The notes under the pieces were generated by a model, which did not search any database, was not told where the DNA came from, and saw only the letters and a program-made list of their open reading frames with translations. 64,000 nucleotides of DNA. It comes from Clavibacter californiensis (GTDB lineage: Bacteria; Actinomycetota; Actinomycetes; Actinomycetales; Microbacteriaceae). Shown here in pieces: positions 45,160-54,981 of the stretch (within the stretch, counting starts at the first letter, position 1; the number at the start of each line of letters is the position of its first letter). The DNA lies in the NCBI RefSeq assembly GCF_021952865.1, contig NZ_CP040792.1, forward strand, positions 2,170,001-2,234,000. The letters run 5' to 3'. The position numbers and the translations under genes were made by a program.

Positions 45160-47112
45160 ATGGGAATCCTCGAGACGATCACGGGACCCCGGGACCTCGA
45201 CCGGCTGAGCCGCGAGCAGATGCTCGCGCTCGCCACCGAGATCCGGCAGTTCCTCGTCGCCGAGGTCTCCAAGACGGGCGGCCACCTCGGGCCGAACCTC
45301 GGCGTCGTCGAGACGACGCTCGCCATCCACCGGGTCTTCGACTCGCCGAGGGACCCCATCGTCTTCGACACCGGCCACCAGTCCTACGTGCACAAGCTGC
45401 TGACGGGCCGGCAGGACTTCTCCCGGCTCCGCGAGTCGGGCGGCCTCGCCGGCTACCCGCAGCGCGCGGAGTCGGAGCACGACATCGTCGAGAGCTCGCA
45501 CGCGTCGAGCTCGCTGAGCTGGGCGGACGGCATCTCGCGCGCGTTCGAGATCACCGGCCAGACCGACCGGCACGTGGTCGCGGTCGTGGGCGACGGCGCC
45601 CTCACGGGCGGCATGACGTGGGAGGCGCTCAACAACATCTCCGACGACAACACGCGGAAGCTCATCATCGTCGTCAACGACAACGGCCGCTCCTACGCGC
45701 CGACCATCGGCGGCATGGCGCGCTTCCTCAACACCGTGCGCACGCGTCGCACGTACCGGGGCCTCTACGAGACGAGCCAGCGCGTGTTCGGCGTCTTCGG
45801 GGCGCCGGGCGACAGCCTCTACCGCGGCCTCCGCGGCGGGCTGCACGGGTTCCTCACGCGCGTCACCGACAACGAGGCGCTGTACTCCAATCTCGACATC
45901 AAGTACCTGGGGCCCATCGACGGGCACGACCAGCAGGCGATGGAGGAGGCGCTCGAGCAGGCGCGCGACTACGGCGCGCCCGTCATCGTGCACGCGATCA
46001 CGGAGAAGGGCCGCGGCTACGCGCCCGCGCGCCGGGACGTCGCCGACCAGTTCCACGCCGTCGGGCAGATCGACCCGGAGACGGGGGAGCCGATCGACCC
46101 GTCTCAGGCCGTCAGCTGGACGAGCGTCTTCGCGGACGAGATCCTCGCCCTCGCCGACGAGGATCCGCGCATCGTCGGCATCACCGCGGCGATGCTCCGT
46201 CCGGTGGGCCTGCACAGGTTCGCCGCGAAGCACCCGGATCGCGTGCATGACGTCGGCATCGCCGAGCAGCACGCCGTGACGAGCGCCGCGGGCCTCGCCT
46301 ACGGCGGCCTGCACCCGGTCGTCGCCCTCTACGCGACCTTCGTCAACCGCGCCTTCGACCAGGTGCTCATGGACGTCGCGCTGCACCGTGCCGGCGTGAC
46401 CTTCGTGCTCGATCGCGCGGGCGTCACCGGTCCCGACGGGCCGAGCCACCACGGCATGTGGGACCTCGCGCTGCTGCAGATCGTGCCCCACATCCGCCTC
46501 AGCGCCCCACGCGACGCCACGCGCCTCCGCGAGGAGCTGGGGGAGGCCGTGAAGGTCGACGACGGGCCCACGGTCGTGCGCTTCTCCAAGGGCAACGTCG
46601 GCGACGAGATCGAGGCGCTGCGACGTCTCGACGACGGGGTCGACGTGCTGCACGAGTCGGCATCGCGGGACGTGCTCATCGTCACCGTGGGACCGATGGC
46701 GGCCATGGGCATCGAGGTCGCGGAGCGCCTCGCCGCGCAGGGGATCGGCGCGACCGTCGTGGATCCCCGATGGGTCGTGCCCGTGCCGCGCAGCATCGTC
46801 GAGCTCGGCGGCAGCCACCGCCTCGTCGTGACCATCGAGGACGGCGTCGTGGTCGGCGGCATCGGCACGCGGATCCGGCAGGATCTCCGCGAGGCCGGCA
46901 TCGACACGGGCGTGACGGAGCTGGGTCTCCCGGACGAGTTCCTCGACCACGGCACGCGCTCGGAGATCCTCGAGCGCGTCGGCCTCACCCCGCAGCACAT
47001 CGCGCGCGACGTCGTCGCCCAGGTGCTCGGGAGCCGGGTGCCCGCGGCACGGCCGCTGCCGGAGGACGAGGAGCGCGTGTCGATCCGCGCGGAGGACGAC
47101 GAGCAGGCCTGA
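45160..47112 (+). CDS. dxs: 1-Deoxy-D-xylulose-5-phosphate synthase
   Basis: A 650-residue thiamine-diphosphate enzyme joining pyruvate and glyceraldehyde 3-phosphate, the first step of the MEP isoprenoid pathway. ThDP motif GDGALTGGMTWEALNN, substrate region GGHLGPNLGVVETT, DTGHQSYVHKLLTGR and the transketolase-like pyrimidine domain GIAEQHAVTSAAGLAYGG. ATG 45160 is chosen for the AAGGCGG ribosome site and the standard GILETITGPRDLDRL start. TACACT about 50 bases upstream may be the -10. Confidence 0.97.
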   Translation: MGILETITGPRDLDRLSREQMLALATEIRQFLVAEVSKTGGHLGPNLGVVETTLAIHRVFDSPRDPIVFDTGHQSYVHKLLTGRQDFSRLRESGGLAGYPQRAESEHDIVESSHASSSLSWADGISRAFEITGQTDRHVVAVVGDGALTGGMTWEALNNISDDNTRKLIIVVNDNGRSYAPTIGGMARFLNTVRTRRTYRGLYETSQRVFGVFGAPGDSLYRGLRGGLHGFLTRVTDNEALYSNLDIKYLGPIDGHDQQAMEEALEQARDYGAPVIVHAITEKGRGYAPARRDVADQFHAVGQIDPETGEPIDPSQAVSWTSVFADEILALADEDPRIVGITAAMLRPVGLHRFAAKHPDRVHDVGIAEQHAVTSAAGLAYGGLHPVVALYATFVNRAFDQVLMDVALHRAGVTFVLDRAGVTGPDGPSHHGMWDLALLQIVPHIRLSAPRDATRLREELGEAVKVDDGPTVVRFSKGNVGDEIEALRRLDDGVDVLHESASRDVLIVTVGPMAAMGIEVAERLAAQGIGATVVDPRWVVPVPRSIVELGGSHRLVVTIEDGVVVGGIGTRIRQDLREAGIDTGVTELGLPDEFLDHGTRSEILERVGLTPQHIARDVVAQVLGSRVPAARPLPEDEERVSIRAEDDEQA

Positions 47113-47128
47113 TCGCCCGCCTCACGCG

Positions 47129-47161
47129 AGGAGGGCCCGGCCGATGCGGCCGGGCCCTCCT
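47129..47161. terminator. Bidirectional terminator between dxs and fadB
   Basis: Perfect 14-base arms (47129-47142 and 47148-47161) around GATGC, between convergent stops. Confidence 0.9.
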
Positions 47162-47176
47162 GTCGTGCCGGTGGCG

Positions 47177-49306
47177 CTACTCCACGCCGCGGATCGGCGG
47201 GTGGTGGAACGTGTCGCCGAAGGCGCGGTCGCTCGCCCCGACGCGGTCGAGGTACGGCGTGAGGCCGCCCATCTGGAACGGGTAGCCGGCGCCGAGGATG
47301 AGGCACAGGTCGATGTCCTCGGCCGCGTGCACGACGTCGTCCTCGAGCATGCGGTGCACCTCGTCCGCGAGGCCCGTCTCGACGCGCTCGCGGATCTCGT
47401 CGCCGGTCATCGGATCGGTGCCGCCCTTCACGATGCGGACGGCCTCCTTGTCGAAGCCCGTGGGGCGGCCCTTGGCGTCGCGCGAGTAGATCCGTCCGAG
47501 GTCAGCCAGCCTGTGCAGGTTGGGGCTCTCGAAGAAGCGGTCGGGGAACGCGGCGTGGTGCGTGTCGAGCACGTGCGCACCCACCCGGAGTCCCACGAGC
47601 TCGAGCAGCTCGAACGGCGTCATCGGCAGCCCGAACGGCGCGAGCGACCGGTCGACGACCTCGAAGGGCGTGCCCGTGTCCACCGCGTGCATGGCCTCGC
47701 CCAGCACCTTGGCCAGGATCCGGTTCACCACGAAGCCGGGCGTGTCCCGCGTGATGACGGCGTTCTTCCTCAGTGTCTTGGCGACCTGCATGGCCGTCGC
47801 GAGCGTCTCGTCCGTCGTCCGCGGCGTGCGCACGACCTCGATGAGCGGCATGACGGCCACGGGGTTGAAGAAGTGGAACCCGACCAGGCGCTCCGGGTTC
47901 GCGAGCCGCTCGCCGATGCGCTCGACGGAGAGGCTCGACGTGTTGGTCGCCAGGATCGCCGTCGCGGAGACGTGCTGCTCGATCTCGGCGAACACCTGCT
48001 GCTTCACGCCCAGCTCCTCGAACACGGCCTCGATGACCCAGTCCGCGTCGGCGAAGTCGGCCTTGTCGGTCGTGCCCGTGACGAGCGCCCGGAGCCGGTT
48101 GGCCTCGTCGGGGGAGATGCGCCCCTTCTCGGCGAGCGTCCGGATCTCGCCGTGGATGCCGGCGACCCCCGCGTCGACGCGCGCCTGGTCGAGGTCCGTG
48201 ATGACCACGGGCACCTGGAGCCTGCGCACGAACAGCAGCGCGAACTGCGATGCCATGAGGCCGGCGCCGACGACCCCGACCTTGGTGACCTTGCGTGCGA
48301 GCGCCTTGTCGGGCGCCCCCGCGGGCCGCTTCGCGCGCTTCTGCACCAGGTCGAACGCGTAGATGCTGGCGCGGAACTGGTCGCCCGAGATGAGGTCCGC
48401 GAGGGCCTCGTCCTCGGCGGCGAAGCCCTCCTCGCGCGTCGTGCTCCTGGCCGCCTTCAGCAGGTCGAGCGCGCGGTACGGCGACTGGGCGACCGTGCCG
48501 ATCCGCTGCTCGAGCGACTTGCGGGCGATGCCGACGGCGATGTCCCACTTGGCGATGCGCTCGAGGCGGCCGGGTGCGTTGGGGCGCTTCACCTCGATCG
48601 CGCCGGAGATGACGCCGTCGGCCCAGCGGATCGACTGCTCGAGGAACGACGCGGATGGGAACGACGCGTCGGCGATGCCGAGCTCCATCACGTCGGCCGC
48701 CTTGAGCGTGCGGTTGTTCTTGAGCGGGTTCTCGATGATCACCTTGAGCGCGTTCTCGATGCCGATGAGGTTCGGCAGCAGCCATGCCCCGCCCCAGCCG
48801 GGGATGATGCCGAGGAAGACCTCGGGCAGCGCCACGGCGGGCACGGACGCGTCGACCGTGCGGTAGTCGGAGTTCAGGCCGATCTCGAGCCCGCCGCCGA
48901 GCGCGAGCCCGTTGATGAAGGTGAACGACGGAACGCCGAGGCGGTGCAGGCGGCCCAGGGTGTCGTGCCCGAGCTGCGCCATCTGGCGGCCGACCTCGCG
49001 GCTGGGGATCTCGCCGACCTTGCTGAGGTCCGCACCCGCGGCGAGGATGAACGGCTTGCCGGTGATCGCGACGCCGCGGATCTCCCCGGCGGCCGCCCGG
49101 GCGGAGAGGCCGTCGAGCGCATCCGCGAGCTCCAGCAGCGTGGCCGGCCCGAGGGTGGACGGCCGGGTGTGGTCGCGGCCGTTGTCGAGCGTGACGAGCG
49201 CCAGGACGCCGCCCGAGGGCAGCGGCACGTCGCGGACGTGCGAGTGGGTGACGACCTCGTCGGGGTCGAGCGCCACGAGCTCCCGGAAGCGGCTGGTGTC
49301 GGTCAC
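47177..49306 (-). CDS. fadB: FadB-like enoyl-CoA hydratase / 3-hydroxyacyl-CoA dehydrogenase
   Basis: A 709-residue bifunctional beta-oxidation enzyme. Hydratase domain ~1-290 with both catalytic glutamates in LALGGGLEIGLNSDYR and ALPEVFLGIIPGWGGA. NAD-binding dehydrogenase domain from ~325 (VGVVGAGLMASQFA), catalytic His in GFHFFNPVAVMPL, then two C-terminal dehydrogenase helical domains. The GTG start at 49306 overlaps the fadA stop (GTGA), so hydratase/dehydrogenase and thiolase are coupled, as in a trifunctional complex. Confidence 0.95.
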   Translation of the reverse strand: MTDTSRFRELVALDPDEVVTHSHVRDVPLPSGGVLALVTLDNGRDHTRPSTLGPATLLELADALDGLSARAAAGEIRGVAITGKPFILAAGADLSKVGEIPSREVGRQMAQLGHDTLGRLHRLGVPSFTFINGLALGGGLEIGLNSDYRTVDASVPAVALPEVFLGIIPGWGGAWLLPNLIGIENALKVIIENPLKNNRTLKAADVMELGIADASFPSASFLEQSIRWADGVISGAIEVKRPNAPGRLERIAKWDIAVGIARKSLEQRIGTVAQSPYRALDLLKAARSTTREEGFAAEDEALADLISGDQFRASIYAFDLVQKRAKRPAGAPDKALARKVTKVGVVGAGLMASQFALLFVRRLQVPVVITDLDQARVDAGVAGIHGEIRTLAEKGRISPDEANRLRALVTGTTDKADFADADWVIEAVFEELGVKQQVFAEIEQHVSATAILATNTSSLSVERIGERLANPERLVGFHFFNPVAVMPLIEVVRTPRTTDETLATAMQVAKTLRKNAVITRDTPGFVVNRILAKVLGEAMHAVDTGTPFEVVDRSLAPFGLPMTPFELLELVGLRVGAHVLDTHHAAFPDRFFESPNLHRLADLGRIYSRDAKGRPTGFDKEAVRIVKGGTDPMTGDEIRERVETGLADEVHRMLEDDVVHAAEDIDLCLILGAGYPFQMGGLTPYLDRVGASDRAFGDTFHHPPIRGVE

Positions 49307-50511
49307 TTGTTCCTCTTCCTCTTGCCGGTGAAGTGCGGGTTCTCCCAGATGACGCTGCCGCCCTGGCCGAGTCCCACGCACATCGCCGTGAGTCCATAGC
49401 GGACCTCGGGGTGCTGCTCGAACTGGCGCGCGAGCTGGTTCATCAGCCGGACGCCGCTGGACGCGAGCGGGTGGCCGACGGCGATGGCGCCGCCGTACTC
49501 GTTGACGCGCGGATCGTCGTCGTCGATGCCGAAGTGGTCGAGCAGGCTGAGCACCTGGATGGCGAACGCCTCGTTGAGCTCGAAGAGCCCGATGTCGTCG
49601 ATCGTGAGGCCGGCCTTGCGGAGCGCCTTCTCGGTGCTCGGCACGGGGCCGATGCCCATGATCTCGGGCTCGACGCCCGCGAACGCGAAGGACACCAGGG
49701 TCATCTTCGGCGCGAGGCCGAGCTCCTTGACGGCGTCGCCGCTCGCGAGCAGGGCCGCGGTGGCGCCGTCGTTGAGGCCGGACGAGTTGCCGGCCGTGAC
49801 GCGGCCGTGCGGGCGGAACGGGGTGCGGAGGCCGGCGAGTCCCTCGAGCGTCGTCTCGGGGCGCATGGCCTCGTCGCGCGTCGCGAGCCCCCAGCCGCTC
49901 TCGGAGCGGGTCGCGACGGGCACGAGGTCCGGCTGGATCTGGCCGTTCGCGTATGCCAGGGCGGTCTTCTGCTGGCTCGCGAGCGCGTAGCGGTCGGCGC
50001 GCTCGCGGGTGAGGGACGGGAAGCGGTCGTGGATCCGCTCGGCCGTGTTGCCCATGTTCAGGGCATCCTGGCTCACGAGGCGCTCGGCGAGGAAGCGCGG
50101 GTTCGGGTCCGCGTCGAAGCCCATCGGGTGGCGGCCCATGTGCTCGACGCCGCCCGCGATCGCGAGGTCGTAGGCGCCGAAGGCGATGCCGCCTGCGGTC
50201 GCCGTGACGCTCGTCATGGCGCCGGCGCACATCCGGTCGATGGCGTAGCCGGGCACCGAGCGCGGGAGGCCGGCAAGGAGCGCGGCGGTGCGGCCGAGGG
50301 TCAGGCCCTGGTCGCCCGTCTGGGTGGTGGCCGCGATGGCGACCTCGTCGATCCGGTCCTTGGGCACCTGCGGGTTCCGCTCGAGCAACCCGATCATGGC
50401 CTTGACCACCAAGTCGTCGGCGCGGGTCCGCCAGTACATGCCCTTCTCACCCGCTCGTCCGAACGGGGTGCGCACCCCGTCCACGAAATGGACTTCGGCT
50501 CTCTCGACCAC
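49303..50511 (-). CDS. fadA: Acetyl-CoA C-acyltransferase (3-ketoacyl-CoA thiolase)
   Basis: A 402-residue thiolase that releases acetyl-CoA in the last step of fatty-acid beta-oxidation. Active residues: acyl-accepting Cys in DRMCAGAMTSV (~95), His in GGAIAVGHPLASSG and the second Cys in TAMCVGLGQGG. The start is GTG at 50511 with GAGGAGG upstream. A TAGGGT hexamer on the minus strand about 35 bases before the start is a plausible -10. First gene of the fadAB operon. Confidence 0.96.
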   Translation of the reverse strand: MVERAEVHFVDGVRTPFGRAGEKGMYWRTRADDLVVKAMIGLLERNPQVPKDRIDEVAIAATTQTGDQGLTLGRTAALLAGLPRSVPGYAIDRMCAGAMTSVTATAGGIAFGAYDLAIAGGVEHMGRHPMGFDADPNPRFLAERLVSQDALNMGNTAERIHDRFPSLTRERADRYALASQQKTALAYANGQIQPDLVPVATRSESGWGLATRDEAMRPETTLEGLAGLRTPFRPHGRVTAGNSSGLNDGATAALLASGDAVKELGLAPKMTLVSFAFAGVEPEIMGIGPVPSTEKALRKAGLTIDDIGLFELNEAFAIQVLSLLDHFGIDDDDPRVNEYGGAIAVGHPLASSGVRLMNQLARQFEQHPEVRYGLTAMCVGLGQGGSVIWENPHFTGKRKRNK

Positions 50512-50582
50512 TGACGCCTCCTCGCATCGATTTCCCCCACCCTAGGAAGAAGCCGGACGGGAGCCGAATCCGTTGACTGTTC

Positions 50583-52055
50583 CTACGAGGCCCCGTCGTC
50601 GGTCGCGTCGTCGGCTTGGTCTGCATCGACAAAGGCCGCCGCCACCGGAGCGGCCGTCGCCTCGATCTGCCAGGGGCGCGCGCCCCAGGACTCGAGGGCC
50701 GTCGCGACGGCCTCGGGCGCGAGGTCGTCGGGCGGCGTCCACGCGACGCGACGCAGGACCTCCGGCGTGAGCAGGTTCTCCTGCGGCACGCCCATCGCCG
50801 TCGCGACCTCCTGGACGGCGACGCGGGCGCGCTTGAGCCGGCGGTCGGCGGCGGGATCCCTGTCGGCCCACGCCTTCGGCGGCGGCATGGTCTCGCCCGT
50901 GCCGCGCAGCTGCGGGAACTCGGTCGCGGCCAGGCCCCGCTCCACGGCGGCCCACCAGCGGTCGATCTCGCTGCGGCTCGCGCGGCCCGAGAACTCGCGC
51001 ACCGCGGCGAGGTCGCGCTTGGTCTGCGGCAGGACGCGCGCGACCGCGACGAGCGAGCCGTCGGGGACGAGGCGACCGGGGCTCGTGTCGACCTCGCGCG
51101 CGTAGGCGTCGCGGGCCTCCCACAGCTCCTTCGCGACCGCGAGGTTGCGGCCGCCGCGGACGCCGTGCAGGCCGCTCAGACGACGCCACGGCTCCACACG
51201 CGCGGGCTTCGCCTCCTTGGCGATGGTCGCGGCGAACTCCTGCTCGGCGATGCCGGTCTTGCCCTGCTCCTCGAGGCGGCGCGCGATCTCGTCGCGCACG
51301 TCGACGAGCAGCTCGACGTCGAGCGCGGCGTAGACGAGCCAGGCGCGGGGGAGCGGGCGGGTCGACCAGTCGGCGGCCGAGTGCTCCTTGGCCAGGTGGA
51401 TCCCGAGCAGCTCCTCGACGACCGTGCCGAGGCCCACGCGGGGCAGTCCGAGCAGGCGCGAGGCGAGCTCGGTGTCGAAGATGCGCTGCGGGTCGAGGCC
51501 CACCTCGCGGAGGCAGGCGAGGTCCTGGCTCGCGGCGTGGAGCACCCACTCGACATCGCGGATCACGGTGTCCAGCTCCGAGAAGTCGCCCACAGCGGGC
51601 GGGTCGAAGAGGAACGTGCCGGCGCCACGGCGGAAGACCTGTATGAGGTACGCACGCTGGCTGTAGCGGAAGCCCGATGCGCGCTCGGCGTCGACCGCGA
51701 TGGGACCGGTGCCCGCGGCGATCGCCTCGACGGCCCGCAGGTACTCCTCGCGGGTGTCGATGACGGTGAGGTCGCCCGTCGCGGCGGCCTCGCGGAGGGG
51801 CGTGCGTGCGGGGGCGTCGGTCTCCGTCAGCGCGGCGGCGGCCACGACGGGCGCCGGGTCGGGGACGGGATCCGGCGCCGTGCGCCGCGCCCGGGTGCGC
51901 GTCCGCGCGACGACGGCGTCGGTGGCGGTGGATCCCGGCACGTCGGAGAACAGGGACGCGCCCATGGCCGGGCGGCTCAGGCCGGCGGGAGTCGAGGGGA
52001 CGGGAGCGTCGCCGCCGGTCGCGTCGGGGTCGGGGATATCGGACGGGGCGTTCAC
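50583..52055 (-). CDS. rnd: Ribonuclease D (DEDDy exonuclease with HRDC domain)
   Basis: About 490 residues. 3'-5' exoribonuclease domain at ~95-265 with the DEDDy residues: VDAERASGFRYSQRAYLIQV (Asp, Glu), ASQDLACL (Asp) and YAALDVELL (Tyr, Asp). An HRDC nucleic-acid-binding domain follows (LRRLSGLHGVRGGRNL region is recognisable as WRRLSGLHGVRGGRNLAVAK), then a C-terminal helical domain. The first ~90 residues are disordered. GTG 52055 overlaps the DUF3000 stop (GTGA); this start is favoured by coupling, although ATG further in is possible. It probably trims tRNA or other RNAs. Confidence 0.9.
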   Translation of the reverse strand: MNAPSDIPDPDATGGDAPVPSTPAGLSRPAMGASLFSDVPGSTATDAVVARTRTRARRTAPDPVPDPAPVVAAAALTETDAPARTPLREAAATGDLTVIDTREEYLRAVEAIAAGTGPIAVDAERASGFRYSQRAYLIQVFRRGAGTFLFDPPAVGDFSELDTVIRDVEWVLHAASQDLACLREVGLDPQRIFDTELASRLLGLPRVGLGTVVEELLGIHLAKEHSAADWSTRPLPRAWLVYAALDVELLVDVRDEIARRLEEQGKTGIAEQEFAATIAKEAKPARVEPWRRLSGLHGVRGGRNLAVAKELWEARDAYAREVDTSPGRLVPDGSLVAVARVLPQTKRDLAAVREFSGRASRSEIDRWWAAVERGLAATEFPQLRGTGETMPPPKAWADRDPAADRRLKRARVAVQEVATAMGVPQENLLTPEVLRRVAWTPPDDLAPEAVATALESWGARPWQIEATAAPVAAAFVDADQADDATDDGAS

Positions 52056-52648
52056 GTCCGGGTGCGTCGCGCTGATAGCAGTGTCACTCCTTCGCCCGCG
52101 GGAGGGAGCCCTGCGAGCATGCACAGTAGTTCCCCCCAGCCTTCCACATGGGCGGTCACGTCGGCGTCCGCCGGCGTCCACGAGGCGCGCAGCTCGATCT
52201 TTGCGCCGCTGCCCTGGCGGGCCAGCTCCCCGTAGCCGGTGGAGATGATCCGGGTGGCGGTCCCCGACGGCGAGGAGTACCGGGCACCGCGGGAGGCGAG
52301 GCCGTCGACCAGCCACGACCAGGCGACGTCGGCGAGGAACGGATCCGTCCCCATGTCGGTCTCGAGCGGCGCCTGGGCGAAGCAGACGACGCGGAAGGCG
52401 CCGCCCCACGCGTCCGGCTCCTCGGGGTCGTGCAGCAGGATGAAGCGGCCGGTGCCGAGCTCCGAGTCGGAGGCGTGGCCCGAGGGCGAGACGTCGGCGG
52501 CCAGCGCGACGGCGTACGGCGCCAGGTTGCTCGATGGCGACGGGATCTCGGTCAGCACGAGCTCGGATCGCGTGGTCGCGCGCCGCAGCGCGTCCAGCGC
52601 CGCGCGGAACTCGGGCGGATCCTCGGCGCTGTCACGGGTGTCTACCAC
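52052..52648 (-). CDS. DUF3000 protein
   Basis: A 198-residue soluble protein conserved in actinobacteria, always next to ribonuclease D. Recognisable blocks: PPEFRAALDALRRA, LVLTEIPSPSSNLAPYAVAL and RFILLHDPEEPDAWGGAFRV. Function is unknown; the neighbourhood suggests RNA metabolism. GTG 52648 has TAGTCT (52655-52660, minus) six bases upstream: leaderless layout. Confidence 0.92.
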   Translation of the reverse strand: MVDTRDSAEDPPEFRAALDALRRATTRSELVLTEIPSPSSNLAPYAVALAADVSPSGHASDSELGTGRFILLHDPEEPDAWGGAFRVVCFAQAPLETDMGTDPFLADVAWSWLVDGLASRGARYSSPSGTATRIISTGYGELARQGSGAKIELRASWTPADADVTAHVEGWGELLCMLAGLPPAGEGVTLLSARRTRT

Positions 52649-52742
52649 GTGTGCAGACTATGTTCCGCCGCGCTCCGGCCCGGGAGCCACGCCGCGGCGG
52701 TGACGCCCGGGCGCCGCCCTCGATGGCGGCACGACCAGGGGA

Positions 52743-53489
52743 TCAGCCCCGCCGCGTCGCCCAGCGCGCATAGGTGCGGTGGTCGTCGTCGACGAGCAGC
52801 TGGTCGAGCCGCATCGGCGCGTGGATGCCGGAGCCCGCCGGCACGAGCGGCGTCAGTGGTGTCACGAGCTCGGGCGACGTGGTCAGGCAGAGCTCGTCGA
52901 CCCGGCCGGCGGCGAGCAGGGACGCGGCGAGCGCCGGCCCGCCCTCGCACACCACATGGGTCAGACCGCGGCCGCGGAGCGCGTCGACGACGACGTGGCC
53001 GGACATCCGCCCGTCGGCCGCGGCGCCCAGGGGCACGGACACGATCTCCGCAGGCACGCCGCCGAGAGTGGCCACGGCGCGGTCGCGAGCCTCGGGCGGG
53101 CAGAGCACGAGGAGGCGGCCCTGCGCGGCGTCCGGGTCGAAGCGGTGGCCCTCCAGGTCGCCCGACGAGGTGGCGACGGCCAGGGGCGTCCGGCGGGGGA
53201 GCACGTAGCGCTCGGCGCGCACCGTGCCCGCCCCCACGAGCACGACGTCGGCGAGCTCGCGGATCACGCCGAGGATCCGCCGGTCGACGACGCTGGAGAG
53301 GCTGTCGGACGTGCCGTCGGCGCCGATCACGCTGCCGTCGACCGACGCCACGAAGTTGAGGCGGACGTGGTCGGCGGATCCCGGCCGGTAGAGGTCCTCC
53401 AACCACTCCCTGGTGCCGTCGTCGTCCAGCCCGCGCGGCGCGGCGTCGTCGCCCGACGCCGCACCGGGGAGGACGCGCGTGATCCTCAT
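52743..53489 (-). CDS. Pyrimidine reductase-like protein (RibD C-terminal domain)
   Basis: A 248-residue reductase of the dihydrofolate-reductase-like RibD_C fold. Family blocks: VRLNFVASVDGSVIG, LSSVVDRRILGVIRELADVV with LVGAGTVRAE, and the NADPH loop VVCEGGPALAASLL. It could reduce a deaminated pyrimidine in riboflavin synthesis, but there is no RibD deaminase domain and no other rib gene nearby, so the substrate is uncertain. ATG 53489 overlaps the sufE stop (ATGA). Confidence 0.88.
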   Translation of the reverse strand: MRITRVLPGAASGDDAAPRGLDDDGTREWLEDLYRPGSADHVRLNFVASVDGSVIGADGTSDSLSSVVDRRILGVIRELADVVLVGAGTVRAERYVLPRRTPLAVATSSGDLEGHRFDPDAAQGRLLVLCPPEARDRAVATLGGVPAEIVSVPLGAAADGRMSGHVVVDALRGRGLTHVVCEGGPALAASLLAAGRVDELCLTTSPELVTPLTPLVPAGSGIHAPMRLDQLLVDDDHRTYARWATRRG

Positions 53490-53926
53490 CCGGCGAGCCG
53501 CTCGCGCACCTGACGCTTGACCCGCCCGAGCATCGCCGTCATGCCGCGCATGCGCAGCGGCGACACGGCGGCGTCGAGCCCGATGGTGGACGGGTAGTCG
53601 TCGGGCACGGCGAGCACCAGGTCGGCGGGGAGCCCGTCGAGGCCCTGCGCGAGGATCGACGCGAACCCGCGGCTCGTCGGGGCCTCGGCCGGCGCCTGGG
53701 CGTGCACGTGCACGTCGCCGTCGACGACCTCCACGAACATGAACACGGGCGACTGGCACTCCTCCACGCGCTCGAGGAGGTCCGGGTGGTCGGCGTACCG
53801 CGCCGGCAGCTCGGGCAGCTCGTTGCTGAAGTCGAGCAGGAGGAGGAGCCGGTCGCGCTGCTCCAGCGCGAGGAAGTCGTCGCGGATCTCGGCGAGCGCC
53901 GCGGGCAGCTCGGGGGAACCGGTCAT
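53486..53926 (-). CDS. sufE: SufE-family sulfur acceptor
   Basis: A 146-residue protein that accepts persulfide sulfur on a conserved cysteine, here in [10 protein letters not shown] (about Cys57). Other family marks: [13 protein letters not shown] and [15 protein letters not shown]. It is fused into an operon by ATGA overlaps with the sulfurtransferase upstream and the reductase downstream. Actinobacterial SseA-SufE pairs are known neighbours, so it probably receives sulfur from SseA or a cysteine desulfurase. Confidence 0.94.
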   Translation of the reverse strand: MTGSPELPAALAEIRDDFLALEQRDRLLLLLDFSNELPELPARYADHPDLLERVEECQSPVFMFVEVVDGDVHVHAQAPAEAPTSRGFASILAQGLDGLPADLVLAVPDDYPSTIGLDAAVSPLRMRGMTAMLGRVKRQVRERLAG

Positions 53927-54834
53927 CGGGCGGGCAGCTCCCCGGGCTCGTCGCCCTGGACGATGGGGACGCGCACGGCGGAGCCCCACTCGGTCCAGGA
54001 ACCGTCGTAGTTGCGGACGCCCTCGAAGCCCAGCAGGTGCGTCAGCACGAACCACGTGTGGCTCGAGCGCTCGCCGATGCGGCAGAGGACCACGACGTCG
54101 TCGCCATCGCCCAGGCCGGCGCCGTCGCGGTAGACCGCGTCGAGCTCGGCGCGCGTCTTGAACGAGCCGTCCTCGGCCGCGGCCTTCGCCCACGGGACGT
54201 TCTTCGACGTGGGGATGTGGCCGGCGCGGAGCGCGCCCTCCTCGGGGTACGCCGGCGCGGTCGTGCGCTGTCCCGTGTACTCCTCGGGGCTGCGGACGTC
54301 GATGAGCGGGTTGCCGAGGTGAGCGAGCACGTCGTCCTTGAGCGCGCGGATCTCCTCGTCGCGGCGCTCGACGACGGGGTACTCGACGGGGGTGACCGCC
54401 GGCCGGTCGGTCGTGGTCGGGCGGCCCTCGGCGATCCACTTGTCGCGGCCGCCGTCGAGCAGGCGCACGTCCTCGTGGCCGAACAGCGTGAAGACCCAGA
54501 GGGCGTACGCGGCCCACCAGTTGCTCTTGTCGCCGTAGATGACCACCGTGCTGTCGCGCGCGATGCCGCGCTCGGACATGAGCTGCGCGAACCGCTCGCC
54601 GTCGACGTAGTCGCGCTGCACGGGATCGTTGAGGTCGGTGTGCCAGTCGAGCTTGACCGCGCCGGGGATGTGGCCGGTCTCGTAGAGGAGCACGTCCTCG
54701 TCGGACTCGACGACCACGAGACCGGGCGTCAGGGCGCCGTCCGCGAGTCGCGCCTGGAGCCAGTCGCCGCTGACGAGGCGCTCCGGGTGGGCGTACTCGG
54801 CGAACCTGGGGGTGGTGTCCGGCTCGACGGCCAT
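53923..54834 (-). CDS. sseA: Thiosulfate / 3-mercaptopyruvate sulfurtransferase
   Basis: A 303-residue two-domain rhodanese. The first domain (inactive) contains [20 protein letters not shown]; the second has the active Cys in [14 protein letters not shown] (CRIGER loop), which suits thiosulfate over mercaptopyruvate, though the specificity is not certain. ATG 54834 follows AGGAGAG on the minus strand. It leads a three-gene operon (sseA-sufE-reductase) and is divergent from the ZapE-like gene. Confidence 0.94.
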   Translation of the reverse strand: MAVEPDTTPRFAEYAHPERLVSGDWLQARLADGALTPGLVVVESDEDVLLYETGHIPGAVKLDWHTDLNDPVQRDYVDGERFAQLMSERGIARDSTVVIYGDKSNWWAAYALWVFTLFGHEDVRLLDGGRDKWIAEGRPTTTDRPAVTPVEYPVVERRDEEIRALKDDVLAHLGNPLIDVRSPEEYTGQRTTAPAYPEEGALRAGHIPTSKNVPWAKAAAEDGSFKTRAELDAVYRDGAGLGDGDDVVVLCRIGERSSHTWFVLTHLLGFEGVRNYDGSWTEWGSAVRVPIVQGDEPGELPAR

Positions 54835-54981
54835 GGGGCTCTCCTGATCTCGCGGCCGGAGGGGCCGCGCTGGGTGGGACGCGGATTAGTCTGGTGGGTG
54901 TTCCGCGGGCACCGAGCGCCGCGCGTCGCCCACCGTCAACGGTAACGGTTCGGCCCGCACGGGACTTCCCTGCACCGCCAC